Assembly (NCBI GenBank): GCA_009922615.1
Contig: RFVF01000004.1
Coordinates: forward strand, 44,739 to 108,738
Source of the DNA: Pseudomonadota bacterium
GTDB taxonomy: Bacteria; Verrucomicrobiota; Verrucomicrobiia; Limisphaerales; SXTU01
Direction of reading: 5' to 3'
DNA: 64,000 nt
The notes beneath the pieces were generated by a model. The model did not search any database, was not told the origin of the DNA, and worked only from the letters and a program-made list of their open reading frames with translations. This document shows, piece by piece, positions 44,148-52,241 of the stretch (position 1 is its first letter; the number at the start of each line of letters is the position of its first letter). The position numbers and the translations under genes were made by a program.

Positions 44148-45760
44148 TGAAAGCCGCGACCCAACGCAAGTCCGCCCGTCGTTCCGCCTCGCTCATTTCC
44201 CGCGCCATGGCGCAGCAGGCCAAGGCAACTCGGCCCGCGTCTATCCGTGCCGACGTTGCTCACGCGCCCAAGCCCGTGCCCGCCAAGGACCGCCGCCTCA
44301 ACTTCGGCTCCAAGTGGGACTACGCGCCCGCGCCCGAGGACGCCAAATACATCCCCATAGCCCCGCGCCACGAGCTTTTCATCGGCGGCAAGTTCGTCGC
44401 GCCCCACTCCGGCAAATACTTTCCCTCCCTCAACCCCGCCACCGAGGAGCAGCTCACCGAAATCGCCCTTGCCGACGACACGGACGTGAACAACGCCGTC
44501 GCCGCCGCCCGCGCCGCCTACGACAACGTCTGGTCCAAGCTCCCCGGCAGCGAGCGCGGCAAATACCTCTACCGCATCGCCCGCATCATCCAGGAAAAGG
44601 CCCGCGAACTCGCCATCCTCGAAACCCTCGACGGCGGCAAGCCCATCAAGGAATCCCGCGACTTCGACCTCCCCATGGTCGCCGCGCATTTCTTCTACTA
44701 CGCCGGCTGGGCGGACAAACTGAAGTATGCTTTCCCCGGCAAAACCCCGCAGCCCCTCGGCGTCGCGGGACAGATTATCCCGTGGAACTTCCCGCTCCTC
44801 ATGGCCGCGTGGAAAATTGCCCCCGCCCTCGCCTGCGGTAATACCGTCGTCCTCAAGCCCGCCGAGACCACGTCCTTGACCGCCCTGCGGCTCGCGGAGA
44901 TTTGCCGTGAAGCGGAGCTTCCCGACGGCGTGGTGAACATCATCACCGGCGCCGGCGCCACCGGTGCCGCCCTCGTGAACCATCCCGACGTGGATAAACT
45001 CGCCTTCACCGGCAGCACGGAAGTGGGCAAAGCCATCGCGAAGGCCATCGCTGCCAGACCCAGTGGCAGCCGCACCCCGAAACTCACCCTCGAACTCGGC
45101 GGCAAGGCCGCCAACATCATCTTCGAGGACGCCCCGCTCGACCAGGCCATCGAGGGCATCATCAACGCCATCTACTTCAACCAAGGCCACGTCTGCTGCG
45201 CCGGCTCCCGCCTCTTCGTGCAGGAAGGCATCTACGCCAAGGTCATCAAGAAACTCCGCGACCGCCTCGCCACCCTCCGCGTCGGCAACCCGCTCGACAA
45301 GAACACCGACATCGGCGCCATCAACTCCGCCGCGCAGCTCGCCAAAATCCGCGAACTCGTCCAGAGCGGCGTGGACGAAGGCGCGGACCTGCACCAGTCG
45401 AGCTGCCCGCTGCCGGCGAAGGGTTATTGGTTTCCGCCTAGCTTCCTTACCGGCGTCACCGCGAGCCATCGCGTGGCGCAGGAGGAAATCTTTGGCCCCG
45501 TCCTCAGCGTGATGACCTTCCGCACACCGGAAGAAGCCTTCGAGCGCGCGAACAACACCCCCTACGGCCTGAGCGCCGGCGTGTGGACCGACAAGGGCAG
45601 CAAAATTTTCAAGCTCGTGAACAAGCTCCGCGCCGGCGTCGTGTGGGCGAACACCTACAACAAGTTCGACCCCACCTCGCCCTTCGGTGGCTACAAGGAA
45701 AGCGGCTTCGGTCGCGAAGGCGGACTTCAAGGGCTAGCGGCGTATGTGAGTCTTGAGTAA
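44147..45760 (+). CDS. NAD(P)-dependent aldehyde dehydrogenase
   Basis: About 537 residues; aldehyde dehydrogenase superfamily, oxidising aldehydes to acids. After a basic N-terminal stretch of about 60 residues not found in most members, the catalytic domain runs normally: IPWNFPLLMAAWKIAPALAC (about 207-226), FTGSTEVGKAIAK (about 285), LELGGKAANIIFEDA with the general-base Glu (about 313), FNQGHVCCAGSRLFVQ with the catalytic Cys (about 344-359) and QEEIFGPVLSV (about 446). The C-terminal PFGGYKESGFGREGGLQGL is standard. Two adjacent cysteines occur at the active site. The start is uncertain: GTG at 44147 or ATG at 44207. A hairpin follows the stop. The substrate is unknown. Confidence 0.88.
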   Translation: MKAATQRKSARRSASLISRAMAQQAKATRPASIRADVAHAPKPVPAKDRRLNFGSKWDYAPAPEDAKYIPIAPRHELFIGGKFVAPHSGKYFPSLNPATEEQLTEIALADDTDVNNAVAAARAAYDNVWSKLPGSERGKYLYRIARIIQEKARELAILETLDGGKPIKESRDFDLPMVAAHFFYYAGWADKLKYAFPGKTPQPLGVAGQIIPWNFPLLMAAWKIAPALACGNTVVLKPAETTSLTALRLAEICREAELPDGVVNIITGAGATGAALVNHPDVDKLAFTGSTEVGKAIAKAIAARPSGSRTPKLTLELGGKAANIIFEDAPLDQAIEGIINAIYFNQGHVCCAGSRLFVQEGIYAKVIKKLRDRLATLRVGNPLDKNTDIGAINSAAQLAKIRELVQSGVDEGADLHQSSCPLPAKGYWFPPSFLTGVTASHRVAQEEIFGPVLSVMTFRTPEEAFERANNTPYGLSAGVWTDKGSKIFKLVNKLRAGVVWANTYNKFDPTSPFGGYKESGFGREGGLQGLAAYVSLE

Positions 45761-45770
45761 AGCCTGTAGT

Positions 45771-45804
45771 GCCCGAGCCGTGCGAAGCGGATGGGCGATG
45801 TTTT
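45771..45804 (+). terminator. Rho-independent-like terminator after aldehyde dehydrogenase
   Basis: GCCC-gag-CCG-tgcgaag-CGG-at-GGGC (45771-45796) forms an interrupted stem, followed by GATG and a TTTT run at 45801-45804. Confidence 0.5.
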
Positions 45805-45844
45805 ACCTTTGTTTTCGGTTGGGACACTCTCGCCCAAGCGGGCT

Positions 45845-45884
45845 GGGCCCGTAGCTCAACGGTTAGAGCAGGCGACTCATAATC
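45845..45884 (+). pseudogene. 5' half of a tRNA gene with CAT anticodon (tRNA-Met/Ile2 type), broken after the anticodon loop
   Basis: The strand folds as the first 40 nt of a tRNA: acceptor GGGCCCG (45845-45851), TA, D-stem GCTC/GAGC (45854-45857 and 45866-45869), A, anticodon 5' stem GGCGA (45871-45875), then loop CTCATAA with CAT at 45878-45880. The 3' anticodon stem should read TCGCC but reads TCCGG. No variable loop, T-arm or acceptor 3' strand follows. This is the pattern left when an element integrates at the anticodon loop of a tRNA gene. Confidence 0.75.
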
Positions 45885-46344
45885 CGGTTTCGGGGTTTTC
45901 CCCACTTTAGCCCATGTAATCCGATGTGACGAAAAGCCCGTCGTTATTGGTTATTGCCAGCATCCCGAGTTTCCCACCTATTCCCACTTTTGCCCATTTT
46001 TAGGCAATCAGTATCAGATTTGGACTTTATCCAACGCTGTGCCGAGCGGTCTTGAAATGAGATCGTCACGCTTGCAATGCTCTGCCGGGACAGCTCCAAC
46101 CTCCGCTAAACTTTACCTCGGGCTTCCTAGCTTGCTGGTAATTTGGCTCTTTCCTCCATCCCGCCGATTTGATGTTTCCCTGTGACAGCCAGTCACCTCG
46201 CGCCTGCAACAGCCCCCCTCTCCAGCGCTATAAACCTTTGAAGGTCAGCCTTGCTGTTCCCTCCCCGCCCCGGCCGTGATCTCCTGCCGCTGGCGGGAGC
46301 GGCTGCACGCGGGTCCACGTTGGTTGCCCCCCAGGAGATCCCCC
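45885..46344. other. Non-coding left end of the accessory island
   Basis: About 460 bp without a plausible gene, visibly richer in A+T than the flanking chromosome. It contains the direct repeats listed next and TTCCCACC/TTCCCCAC-like words, then plain sequence up to the sigma-like gene. I see no integrase fragment in any frame. Confidence 0.55.
45901..45997 (+). repeat. Direct repeats CCCACTTTNGCCCAT beside the tRNA fragment (possible att arm sites)
   Basis: CCCACTTTAGCCCAT (45901-45915) and CCCACTTTTGCCCAT (45983-45997) match at 14 of 15 bases, 82 bp apart, in the same orientation. Short direct repeats beside a disrupted tRNA are what tyrosine-integrase arm-binding sites look like. Confidence 0.5.
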
Positions 46345-47022
46345 ATGAGTTCCCATGCCGATACCGTCCTCGTCGACGAAATTGTCCCCCGTCTGCGCCA
46401 CCTCATTCCCCATCACGTGCCCCGGGTGGGTTCGGAAGACCCCGAGGAGTTGCTCCAGGACGCCACGCTGATCGCCGCCCGCCTGCTCATCCGCGCCCGG
46501 GCCAACGGCAAGACCGTGACGCCCGGCAACATCGCCTACTACACCCTGCTGCACCTCCGTTCCGGCCGGCGCAGCCACAGTGCGAGTCGCAGCGACGCCA
46601 TGGGCAGCCGCACGCAGCTCGTGGGCCACAGCCGCGTGGATTCCTTGGCTGACGCGGTGGGAGGCCCGGACGCGGAAGAGCCGCTCACCTTGGGTGATGT
46701 GCTCGCCAGTGATACTGAAGACCCTTCGCAAACGGCGGCGCGCAACCTCGACTGGCAGGCCTTGGTCGCCACGCTCGACGAATGGGCCTTGGCCGTCCTG
46801 CACTGCTTGGCCGACGAGGTGCGCCTGCAGGAAGTCGCCACGCAGCACGGCGTTTCCCGCAGCACAGTCCAAGGCTGGCGCAACCGGCTCACCGAGTTGG
46901 TGCGCTCCTTCCTGGGCGCCGACGTGCTGCACCTGATCCAGCGGACGCCGCAGTGGCGCGAGAACCTGACTGCGCTGCGTGAGCAGTTGGCGTGTCGAGG
47001 GGAGCGCCGCCTGGCGGCGTAG
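46345..47022 (+). CDS. Sigma-factor-like helix-turn-helix protein
   Basis: 225 residues. The N-terminal half resembles sigma-70 region 2 (SEDPEELLQDATLIAARLLI, about 30-50, compare the DxEDLxQ motif). The C-terminal half has a region-4-like helix-turn-helix (LHCLADEVRLQEVATQHGVS followed by RSTVQGWRNRLTEL, about 152-186). The linker (about 80-125) is Ser/Asp-rich. It could be a diverged ECF sigma factor or a DNA-binding regulator; the region 2 match is partial. A good Shine-Dalgarno (CAGGAGA) lies 8-14 bp before the ATG at 46345. It stands alone on the plus strand at the left end of the island, followed by a terminator. Confidence 0.65.
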   Translation: MSSHADTVLVDEIVPRLRHLIPHHVPRVGSEDPEELLQDATLIAARLLIRARANGKTVTPGNIAYYTLLHLRSGRRSHSASRSDAMGSRTQLVGHSRVDSLADAVGGPDAEEPLTLGDVLASDTEDPSQTAARNLDWQALVATLDEWALAVLHCLADEVRLQEVATQHGVSRSTVQGWRNRLTELVRSFLGADVLHLIQRTPQWRENLTALREQLACRGERRLAA

Positions 47023-47033
47023 CACCGCGAAAC

Positions 47034-47062
47034 GAGCCGACCCGTCAGGGCCGGCTCCTTTT
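47034..47062 (+). terminator. Rho-independent terminator after the sigma-like gene
   Basis: GAGCCG (47034-47039) pairs with CGGCTC (47052-47057), with CCC/GGG able to extend the inner stem. A TTTT run follows at 47059-47062. Confidence 0.7.
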
Positions 47063-47147
47063 ACCTCTCAGGTGTGCCAGCGCGGAGTTACGCGACGACC
47101 TGCCGCAGGGGGGCGGCGACTGTTCGAGGGTGAGGCCTCAGCTTGCC

Positions 47148-47917
47148 TCATTTGGCCAGCGGATGCGCCTCAAAGAACTCCCACATCAGCCGGGTGGCAT
47201 CCACGTCTGTCGTGGTCTTCCCGACGATCGCGGCGGTCATGGGCTTGCCGCCGGGGGCACGGCGTTGGTCTGGCAGCCATTGCGGGCGGCCAGCGTTTGC
47301 ACCCACTGGGGAAGGTCGGGCAGGGCCAACCCGGAGGTTCCCCACGACTTGCCGTGGTAGGGAACGATGCGATCCGCCGTGCCGTGGAAGAGGATTGCTG
47401 GCACCGGCCGCTGCGGATGGAAGTCTGCCCACGGCAGCACATGCGCCCCACCGACGCTGCCAAAGGCCGCAATGCGCTCCGATAGTTCACCGGCCAGTAG
47501 AAAGGACATACCCCCGCCGTTGGACAGGCCGTTGGCGTAAACCCGGGCCTCGTCGAGGTGGTATTCCTTTTTCAGTTGGTCGATCAGGTCCGCAATGAAC
47601 TGCACGTCCGCTTGGGCTTGTTCGGGTTTGCTGAAGCCACCCCCGCAATGCCAGCGCAGCGGGAAGCGGCTGCCGAAGGGATAGACGACCAGAAAACCCG
47701 ACTCATCCGCCAACTGGTTCCAGTGGCTCAAGCGCATCACATGCGCAGGCCATTCGGAAAAACCGTGGAGGCAGATCACCAGCGCCGTGGGGCGGTTGGG
47801 TTGCGCAACGGCCAACCCGCCCGTCACCAGCGCCAGCATTCCCAGAATCCGTAGCACCCACTTCCATCGGCGTCTGGGCGATGGGATCGGGGGTGGCGCT
47901 GGGGCTGCCGGGCTCAT
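47148..47917 (-). pseudogene. PHB-depolymerase/feruloyl-esterase-like gene, internally deleted and frameshifted
   Basis: The N-terminal reading frame (47917 to 47237) has a membrane anchor (about 18-38) and LpqC-type esterase motifs: ALVICLHGFSEWPAHV, the nucleophile box VYANGLSNGGGMSF and the acid region LFHGTADRIVPYHGK. After NGCQTNAVPP the frame ends. In the next frame the true C-terminus continues as GGKPMTAAIVGKTTTDVDAT and MWEFFEAHPLAK, down to 47148. Family members have roughly 35 more residues at this junction, including the GGGHTWPGG segment with the catalytic His. So a deletion removed the His and shifted the frame. The remnant cannot be an active esterase. It lies in the island between the sigma-like gene and the three-gene operon. 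Confidence 0.75.
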
Positions 47918-48210
47918 GTTGTGGGCAGGCTCGCAAGAACGGGCCGACTGTCAACCAAGCCGGACCACACCGACCTCCACATTTCTCAACTCAGTCGTGC
48001 TTCCGCAGGCCTCACCGGCACTGAAATCGAGGCCGTGTTTCTGGAGGCGATGTTCAGCACGTTTGAACGCTCGAAGGAGCCGACATGATGATGTTTCTGC
48101 CAGGATGAGAGTTGGATCAACACCTCCGGCACGGCGGCGTTAGGTGGCAAGCGCAGGCGCTCCTACGAACGATCAATCATGGCGCACATGCTTCTTCCTA
48201 CCTGCTGAAT

Positions 48211-48753
48211 TCACGTTCTGGGCTTCAGCCTCTTGGTCCATTCCAACGCCTCCCGCACCAGCGGACGCTCCGCCTGAACCTCGGCGCAGACACGGCCCTG
48301 GAGCTTGATGTATTCGCCCAAAACCCGGAGTGCGTCTTCGCCCATTTCCCTTCCAGCAAACAGCTCGGCTGCACCTACCGCGAAGTTCAAATCGGGCTGG
48401 AGCATGCGGGTGTGGATTTCGACCCCGAGATCGTGGTTCGTCAGCAACAGTCGCCGCTTCATCTCGGTGGTCTGACCGCAGGAGTCCAAAAACCAAGTGG
48501 GCGAGCCGGTCGTGTCCACATGCAGCAAGTGCAGGAGCTTTTTCTCCAGTTGCCAGAGGTCGCGCAGGGTTTCCTCCGCCACGTCAAAGCTGCGCAGCGC
48601 CGTCAACGCGCGCAGAAAGGCGAGGTAAGCAGGGGAATACGCGGCCCCACTCAACACCGGGAGCGCAAAGCGCTTTTGCAGTCCAGCAAGGTAAACCACC
48701 GAGCGGTTCAGGCTCGCCGCCATCTCACTCAGGGTTTGTGGCTTGGCGTGCAT
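48211..48753 (-). CDS. Small helical protein with HTH-like N-terminus, third gene of island operon
   Basis: 180 residues, function unknown. Residues 6-27 (TLSEMAASLNRSVVYLAGLQ) resemble a MerR-like or winged HTH start. The rest is predicted helical with Leu-rich segments (LAFLRALTALRSFDVAEETL; LWQLEKKLLHLLHVD), a short strand-like TGSPTWFLDSCG and a terminal helix ending EALEWTKRLKPRT. No catalytic motif is recognised. The start at 48753 lies 2 bp after the stop of the DUF2779-type nuclease gene, so translation is almost certainly coupled and the product should belong to the same system, perhaps as a regulator or adaptor. About 290 bp with no gene separates its end from the disabled esterase. 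Confidence 0.7.
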   Translation of the reverse strand: MHAKPQTLSEMAASLNRSVVYLAGLQKRFALPVLSGAAYSPAYLAFLRALTALRSFDVAEETLRDLWQLEKKLLHLLHVDTTGSPTWFLDSCGQTTEMKRRLLLTNHDLGVEIHTRMLQPDLNFAVGAAELFAGREMGEDALRVLGEYIKLQGRVCAEVQAERPLVREALEWTKRLKPRT

Positions 48754-48755
48754 CC

Positions 48756-50225
48756 TCAGTCCGCCAGTTCTTGCAACTTCTCGACCAGCCACACCATCGC
48801 CAGGGTATCCAACTGGCAATACTCCTCCAGTTGCCGGCGAACCTTGGCCCGCTCCTGGGCGCTGACTTCGGTGAACGTGACCCGAACAAACTCCAAGCTG
48901 GCTGTCCCTCCCTCGCCGATGGCCAACTGGCTGTAATCCTTCCCGGTGAACGCCGGCAATACCGCCTTGATGGAGGCCGACCCGTGCTGGTCCGGGTGGT
49001 AGCAGTGAACCTTCCGGAACGGTTCCAGCAAGTCGATGATCCGGGGTTGCAGCGACTTCACCCAGACGGCGTGCTGGGGCAGTTCGTTCGCACACCCCGT
49101 CAATACCCCCCACTCGAAGGGCGCGTTGTAGGCAATGATGCTTCCCGTTGGTTCAATCGCCTGGACCAGCGCCGCCATTAAGCGTGGTCGGGGATCCTCA
49201 CGGCCTTCGGCAAGGAAGGAACGATGCTCCGGTTCAGCTCCCGGGTGGCGCACGAGGTGCAGCGAGAACTGAAACGGAATCTGCTCAAACGGCCGGGAAC
49301 CATCGAAGAACGGCACGGCTGATCCCATGGTTTCGAAGTCGAGGTAGTGTAGCGGGTAATGGAGGCGGCCAAGGAACGCCTTGATCTGCTTCGCGTCGAT
49401 TTGGGGCTCGTTGGTGACGACAGCCCGCTTTTGGATGCTCTGCACCCGGCTCAGTCTTGCCGTTTCGGGAAGGTCGGTGATGGCGCTGATCCCCTGAGCG
49501 AGCAGCTGAAAGCCCTTCTTCGTGCCCCGGGAGAGCGTCATGACATGGTGCTCCGGCAGGAACGCCCAGCAACGGTAAGTCAACGGACACGCGTAAGGAC
49601 TGTTGCAGTGCGGGCCGATGTTCACTGCTGGATGTTCGGCCGCCCCGACCACCCTGGCAAAGGCGTCGACCTTATCCGCAATCTGGGCGCTCAACGCGAC
49701 CACCTTCCGGGTCACGTCCACCTGAGTGAACAGCACTTGGGGATCAACGTCCCCCTGCCGCACGTAGCTGGAATTGATGTGAAGCACGTAGCACCGCCGG
49801 ATGGTCAAGCCCGCCGCCGTGCAGACATACGCTTGGAAGGCCACATCCGCCAGATACACGTCTTTCACACGCGTGGAACTCTTCACCTCGATGAGGTCCC
49901 ACGCGTCGTCGTCCACCGGGTTCAAAATGTCGATGCGGGCGTAACCACCGCCGGCCCGGAAGCCGGGTTCGAACAAAGGTTGACGTGTCAGGAGCTGCCG
50001 CTGGGTTTCCGCGCACACGAGGTCGAAATCGGTGACGCCCGGGGCAATTTCGCTGCCGGCTGGAAACAATCGCTTCGCCCAAGCCCCCACCTCATGGCCC
50101 TGATCGAAGATGGCCTGCGCCAGGGTGCCGGGTTGCTGCAGCAGTTCTTTCGCGTGGTAGCGATGCCAGAGCAGCTTCGGACACTGCAACCCCATCAGGT
50201 AGGTAGATTTGGAGAGCGGCGTCAT
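48756..50225 (-). CDS. DUF2779-type nuclease: Cas4-like Fe-S PD-(D/E)XK domain plus DEDD exonuclease
   Basis: 489 residues. The N-terminal half looks like the RecB/Cas4 family: SKSTYLMGLQCPKLLWHR with the first Cys (about residue 15), the nuclease core DLIEVKSST (about 110-118, D...ExK) and a Cys cluster CNSPYACPLTYRCW (about 207-220) expected to complete a 4Fe-4S site. The C-terminal half is RNase H-like DEDD: HYLDFETM (about 293), IIAYNAPFEWGVL (about 360) and the third motif EYCQLDTLAM (about 471). Catalytic residues look complete in both halves, so a metal-dependent DNA or RNA processing enzyme is expected. It is the middle gene of a tight operon (4 bp and 2 bp spacings). Biological role unknown; defence or repair is inference. 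Confidence 0.82.
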   Translation of the reverse strand: MTPLSKSTYLMGLQCPKLLWHRYHAKELLQQPGTLAQAIFDQGHEVGAWAKRLFPAGSEIAPGVTDFDLVCAETQRQLLTRQPLFEPGFRAGGGYARIDILNPVDDDAWDLIEVKSSTRVKDVYLADVAFQAYVCTAAGLTIRRCYVLHINSSYVRQGDVDPQVLFTQVDVTRKVVALSAQIADKVDAFARVVGAAEHPAVNIGPHCNSPYACPLTYRCWAFLPEHHVMTLSRGTKKGFQLLAQGISAITDLPETARLSRVQSIQKRAVVTNEPQIDAKQIKAFLGRLHYPLHYLDFETMGSAVPFFDGSRPFEQIPFQFSLHLVRHPGAEPEHRSFLAEGREDPRPRLMAALVQAIEPTGSIIAYNAPFEWGVLTGCANELPQHAVWVKSLQPRIIDLLEPFRKVHCYHPDQHGSASIKAVLPAFTGKDYSQLAIGEGGTASLEFVRVTFTEVSAQERAKVRRQLEEYCQLDTLAMVWLVEKLQELAD

Positions 50226-50229
50226 GGGG

Positions 50230-50994
50230 TCAGCCGATCAACGCCAACGCGGCTTTCAGCACCGCCAGATCGCGCTTCTGGCCGATTGGATTGGTCGTCT
50301 GCTGGATGCGCTTCGCCGCCTCCTGCGGGGTCACCCAAGCTGTGCTTTGCGTTTCATCGTCCATTGCTCCGGTTTCCCGTTCCACCGTCATCAGGAAATA
50401 GATGGATTTGCTGGTGCCGCCTTGGAACTCACCCGGGATACGTTTGGCGATGCTACCCACCACGCCGGTTTCTTCCCAAACCTCCCGGAGTGCCGCCTCC
50501 GCTTCGGTCTCACCCGGCTCGGGCTTGCCCTTGGGAAAGGTCCACACGTAACCATCGTAGTGGTTCATCGGCTTCCGCAGCAGCAGTTGGCCTTCGGCGT
50601 TGAGGACCACGCCACCATAAGTCAGACCTTTGATGGCGATCTTGCTGGTGGGAGCCGGTGAAACGGGCTCGTTCTCGATTCGTTTGAGCGCCGTCCAGAC
50701 ATGGTGGTAGGTGTGCGCCCGTTCCGTCCCCATCCGGTCCGCCACCTCATCCTTGAAATTGTGGTAGTCGATGGCTTCACCGATCCGCGCCATGCCCTTG
50801 GCGAAGGCCTGCCGGCTAATGGTGGCACGATACGGATAGTCGGTGCCCTGCTTGTTGAGGGGCGCCGACTGTTCGGGCATGAAGCTGGTGCGCAGTCGGT
50901 GGAGATCCGCAGAGGAACGCGCACGAACGGTTAGGTGTTGCTCGCCGTCCTTCTGGACGACGCTGAAGAAGCCGATGGTTGTGAAGAGCCACAT
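50230..50994 (-). CDS. Fusion of a conserved MWLF-type domain with a Nudix hydrolase
   Basis: 254 residues, first gene of the island operon. Residues 1-105 form a compact domain beginning MWLFTTIGFFSVVQKDGE, with LTVRARSSADLHRLR, GTDYPYRATISRQAFAKGMA, IDYHNFKDEVAD and HTYHHVWTALKRIE. From memory this is a conserved family normally seen as a stand-alone small protein of unknown function. A linker leads to a Nudix domain (about 125-250) with a full box, GKPEPGETEAEAALREVWEE then TGV (about 163-185), and KRIPGEFQGGTSKSIYFLMT. A nucleotide-diphosphate derivative or capped RNA end is the likely substrate. The start at 50994 was chosen because it begins the conserved MWLF domain. The DUF2779-type gene starts 4 bp downstream. 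Confidence 0.78.
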   Translation of the reverse strand: MWLFTTIGFFSVVQKDGEQHLTVRARSSADLHRLRTSFMPEQSAPLNKQGTDYPYRATISRQAFAKGMARIGEAIDYHNFKDEVADRMGTERAHTYHHVWTALKRIENEPVSPAPTSKIAIKGLTYGGVVLNAEGQLLLRKPMNHYDGYVWTFPKGKPEPGETEAEAALREVWEETGVVGSIAKRIPGEFQGGTSKSIYFLMTVERETGAMDDETQSTAWVTPQEAAKRIQQTTNPIGQKRDLAVLKAALALIG

Positions 50995-51050
50995 TGGATG
51001 GTTGGGATGGAAGGTAGCGGTTGCGTGGGCGAGGGGAAGGATTTCTGCGC

Positions 51051-51833
51051 TCAAAGGCCGAACTGCCAGCGCTCCTTGGCTGGAACAACCTTCGCCAGCC
51101 GAGTTGCCTGCCGGTCGAGTAGAGCTTTCTGCTCCACCAAATCTACTGCAGTGCCGTGGCTGGCAGCGAAGGGTGCACTGCCGGCCTCGTTTTCCACACA
51201 CTGTTGGGTGATCAAAGCGGATAGCTCAGTCGCCAACTGCCATCCTCGAACAGCTTGGATCTTGACCAGTCGTTGCCAGGCTTGCGGCGCAAACGGCCAG
51301 CAGTCAGCTCCTCTTTCACGGGCATAATCGGCGGCTCGCCAATCACGGTTTTGAGCCTAGTAGCAGCCCATCGCTTCGAGCAGGCAACTTTGCTCAAATT
51401 CATCTTCAGCCCGCTTGAACTTGCGGATGCTGGCTTGGTAGAGCGGTTCGGCCTCCTCTATCCGGCGTAGGTTCAACAGCGTCCACATCGAGAACAGCAA
51501 CGCCTCAGCGGTCGCAGGTCGGCGGGGCAGGAACCGGACTGCGTCGGTCCATCGGTTGAGCGATACGTAGAAGTGGAACATCGCCTTTGCTGACTTTGGT
51601 TGATCGCGTCGGCTCAAGACAACGAACGCCGATTCAACCCTATCTACCCAGCGAGCGAGGCGGTTCTCGCAGATCAGCAGAGCGTTGACGGCGGAGTCGA
51701 ACGCAACGGCGTTGATGCTCTCGCTACGAAGAATCCGCGCAGCCAACCGCAGTGCCTCCCGCTCCATGCCGAGGTGCAAGCAGCCTTCGAGTTCTTCGCG
51801 GTGCAGGGCCAGGTCGATGTTCATGGCCCACAT
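51051..51833 (-). pseudogene. Helical-repeat (TPR-like) protein gene with in-frame amber codon
   Basis: Reading from the ATG at 51833 (MNIDLALHREELEGCLHLGM begins three codons later) the product is helical and TPR-like (EALRLAARILRSESINAVAF; MFHFYVSLNRWTDAVRFLP; LLFSMWTLLNLRRIEEAEPL). A TAG at 51357-51359 follows EAMGCY. The same frame then continues for about 100 sense codons as AQNRDWRAADYARERGADCW, FAPQAWQRLVKIQAVRGWQL, ITQQCVENEAG and LAKVVPAKERWQFGL to the stop at 51051. The second part repeats the W/A pattern of a helical repeat and has no start of its own, so one nonsense change, for example CAG to TAG, has truncated the gene. It is upstream of the island operon on the same strand. Confidence 0.65.
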
Positions 51834-52241
51834 CCTCGTGCCGACCCTGGGACAACCGCTGTCTTACCCGGGTGGAATCACAGTGGTCAGTTTGTAGCCA
51901 CCCAGCGGAGGCTTGCCGTGCGCCTGCGTCAGCGTCAACCAACCTCTGGACATAGACGCCGAGCACTCCGCTGTCGCCAACCCGACTCACTTGATCGACG
52001 CGTTGGTGGCCGAGGGCCAAACACCTCGGAACGCGGACGCTCGACGTAATTCACGAATGCTTCGAAGCCAAGGGTTAAACGGTCTTTGCACCGCCGTGAT
52101 CGAACGGCGCGGGGAAGACCCCAAGGGTGGAGCGCTTTTCGTGCTCTGCAACCGCCGCCAACCTCCCCTCCGCCCTCGTCGCCGAACTCACCAGTTGTGG
52201 CAATGCGGCCGCATCAACCGTATCCTCAAAAAACTGAACTA
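51834..52241. other. Gene-poor right part of the island
   Basis: About 400 bp with no convincing coding sequence. One minus-strand open stretch ending at a TAA near 51870 reads MSRGWLTLTQAHGKPPLGGY and so on, 29 codons, without support. I searched for a tRNA 3' half or a copy of the CCCACTTTNGCCCAT repeat and did not find one. Confidence 0.5.

Noticed and set aside
45845..45920. Complete tRNA gene
   Set aside because: The 3' anticodon stem, T-arm and acceptor 3' strand cannot be formed from the following sequence.
48756..50225. Cas4 of a CRISPR-Cas system
   Set aside because: The Fe-S nuclease half is Cas4-like, but there are no repeats, cas1 or cas2 nearby, and the DEDD half is characteristic of DUF2779-type proteins.
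51212..51403. 63-codon minus-strand gene
   Set aside because: It overlaps the frame that continues the helical-repeat gene past its amber codon, and has no support of its own.
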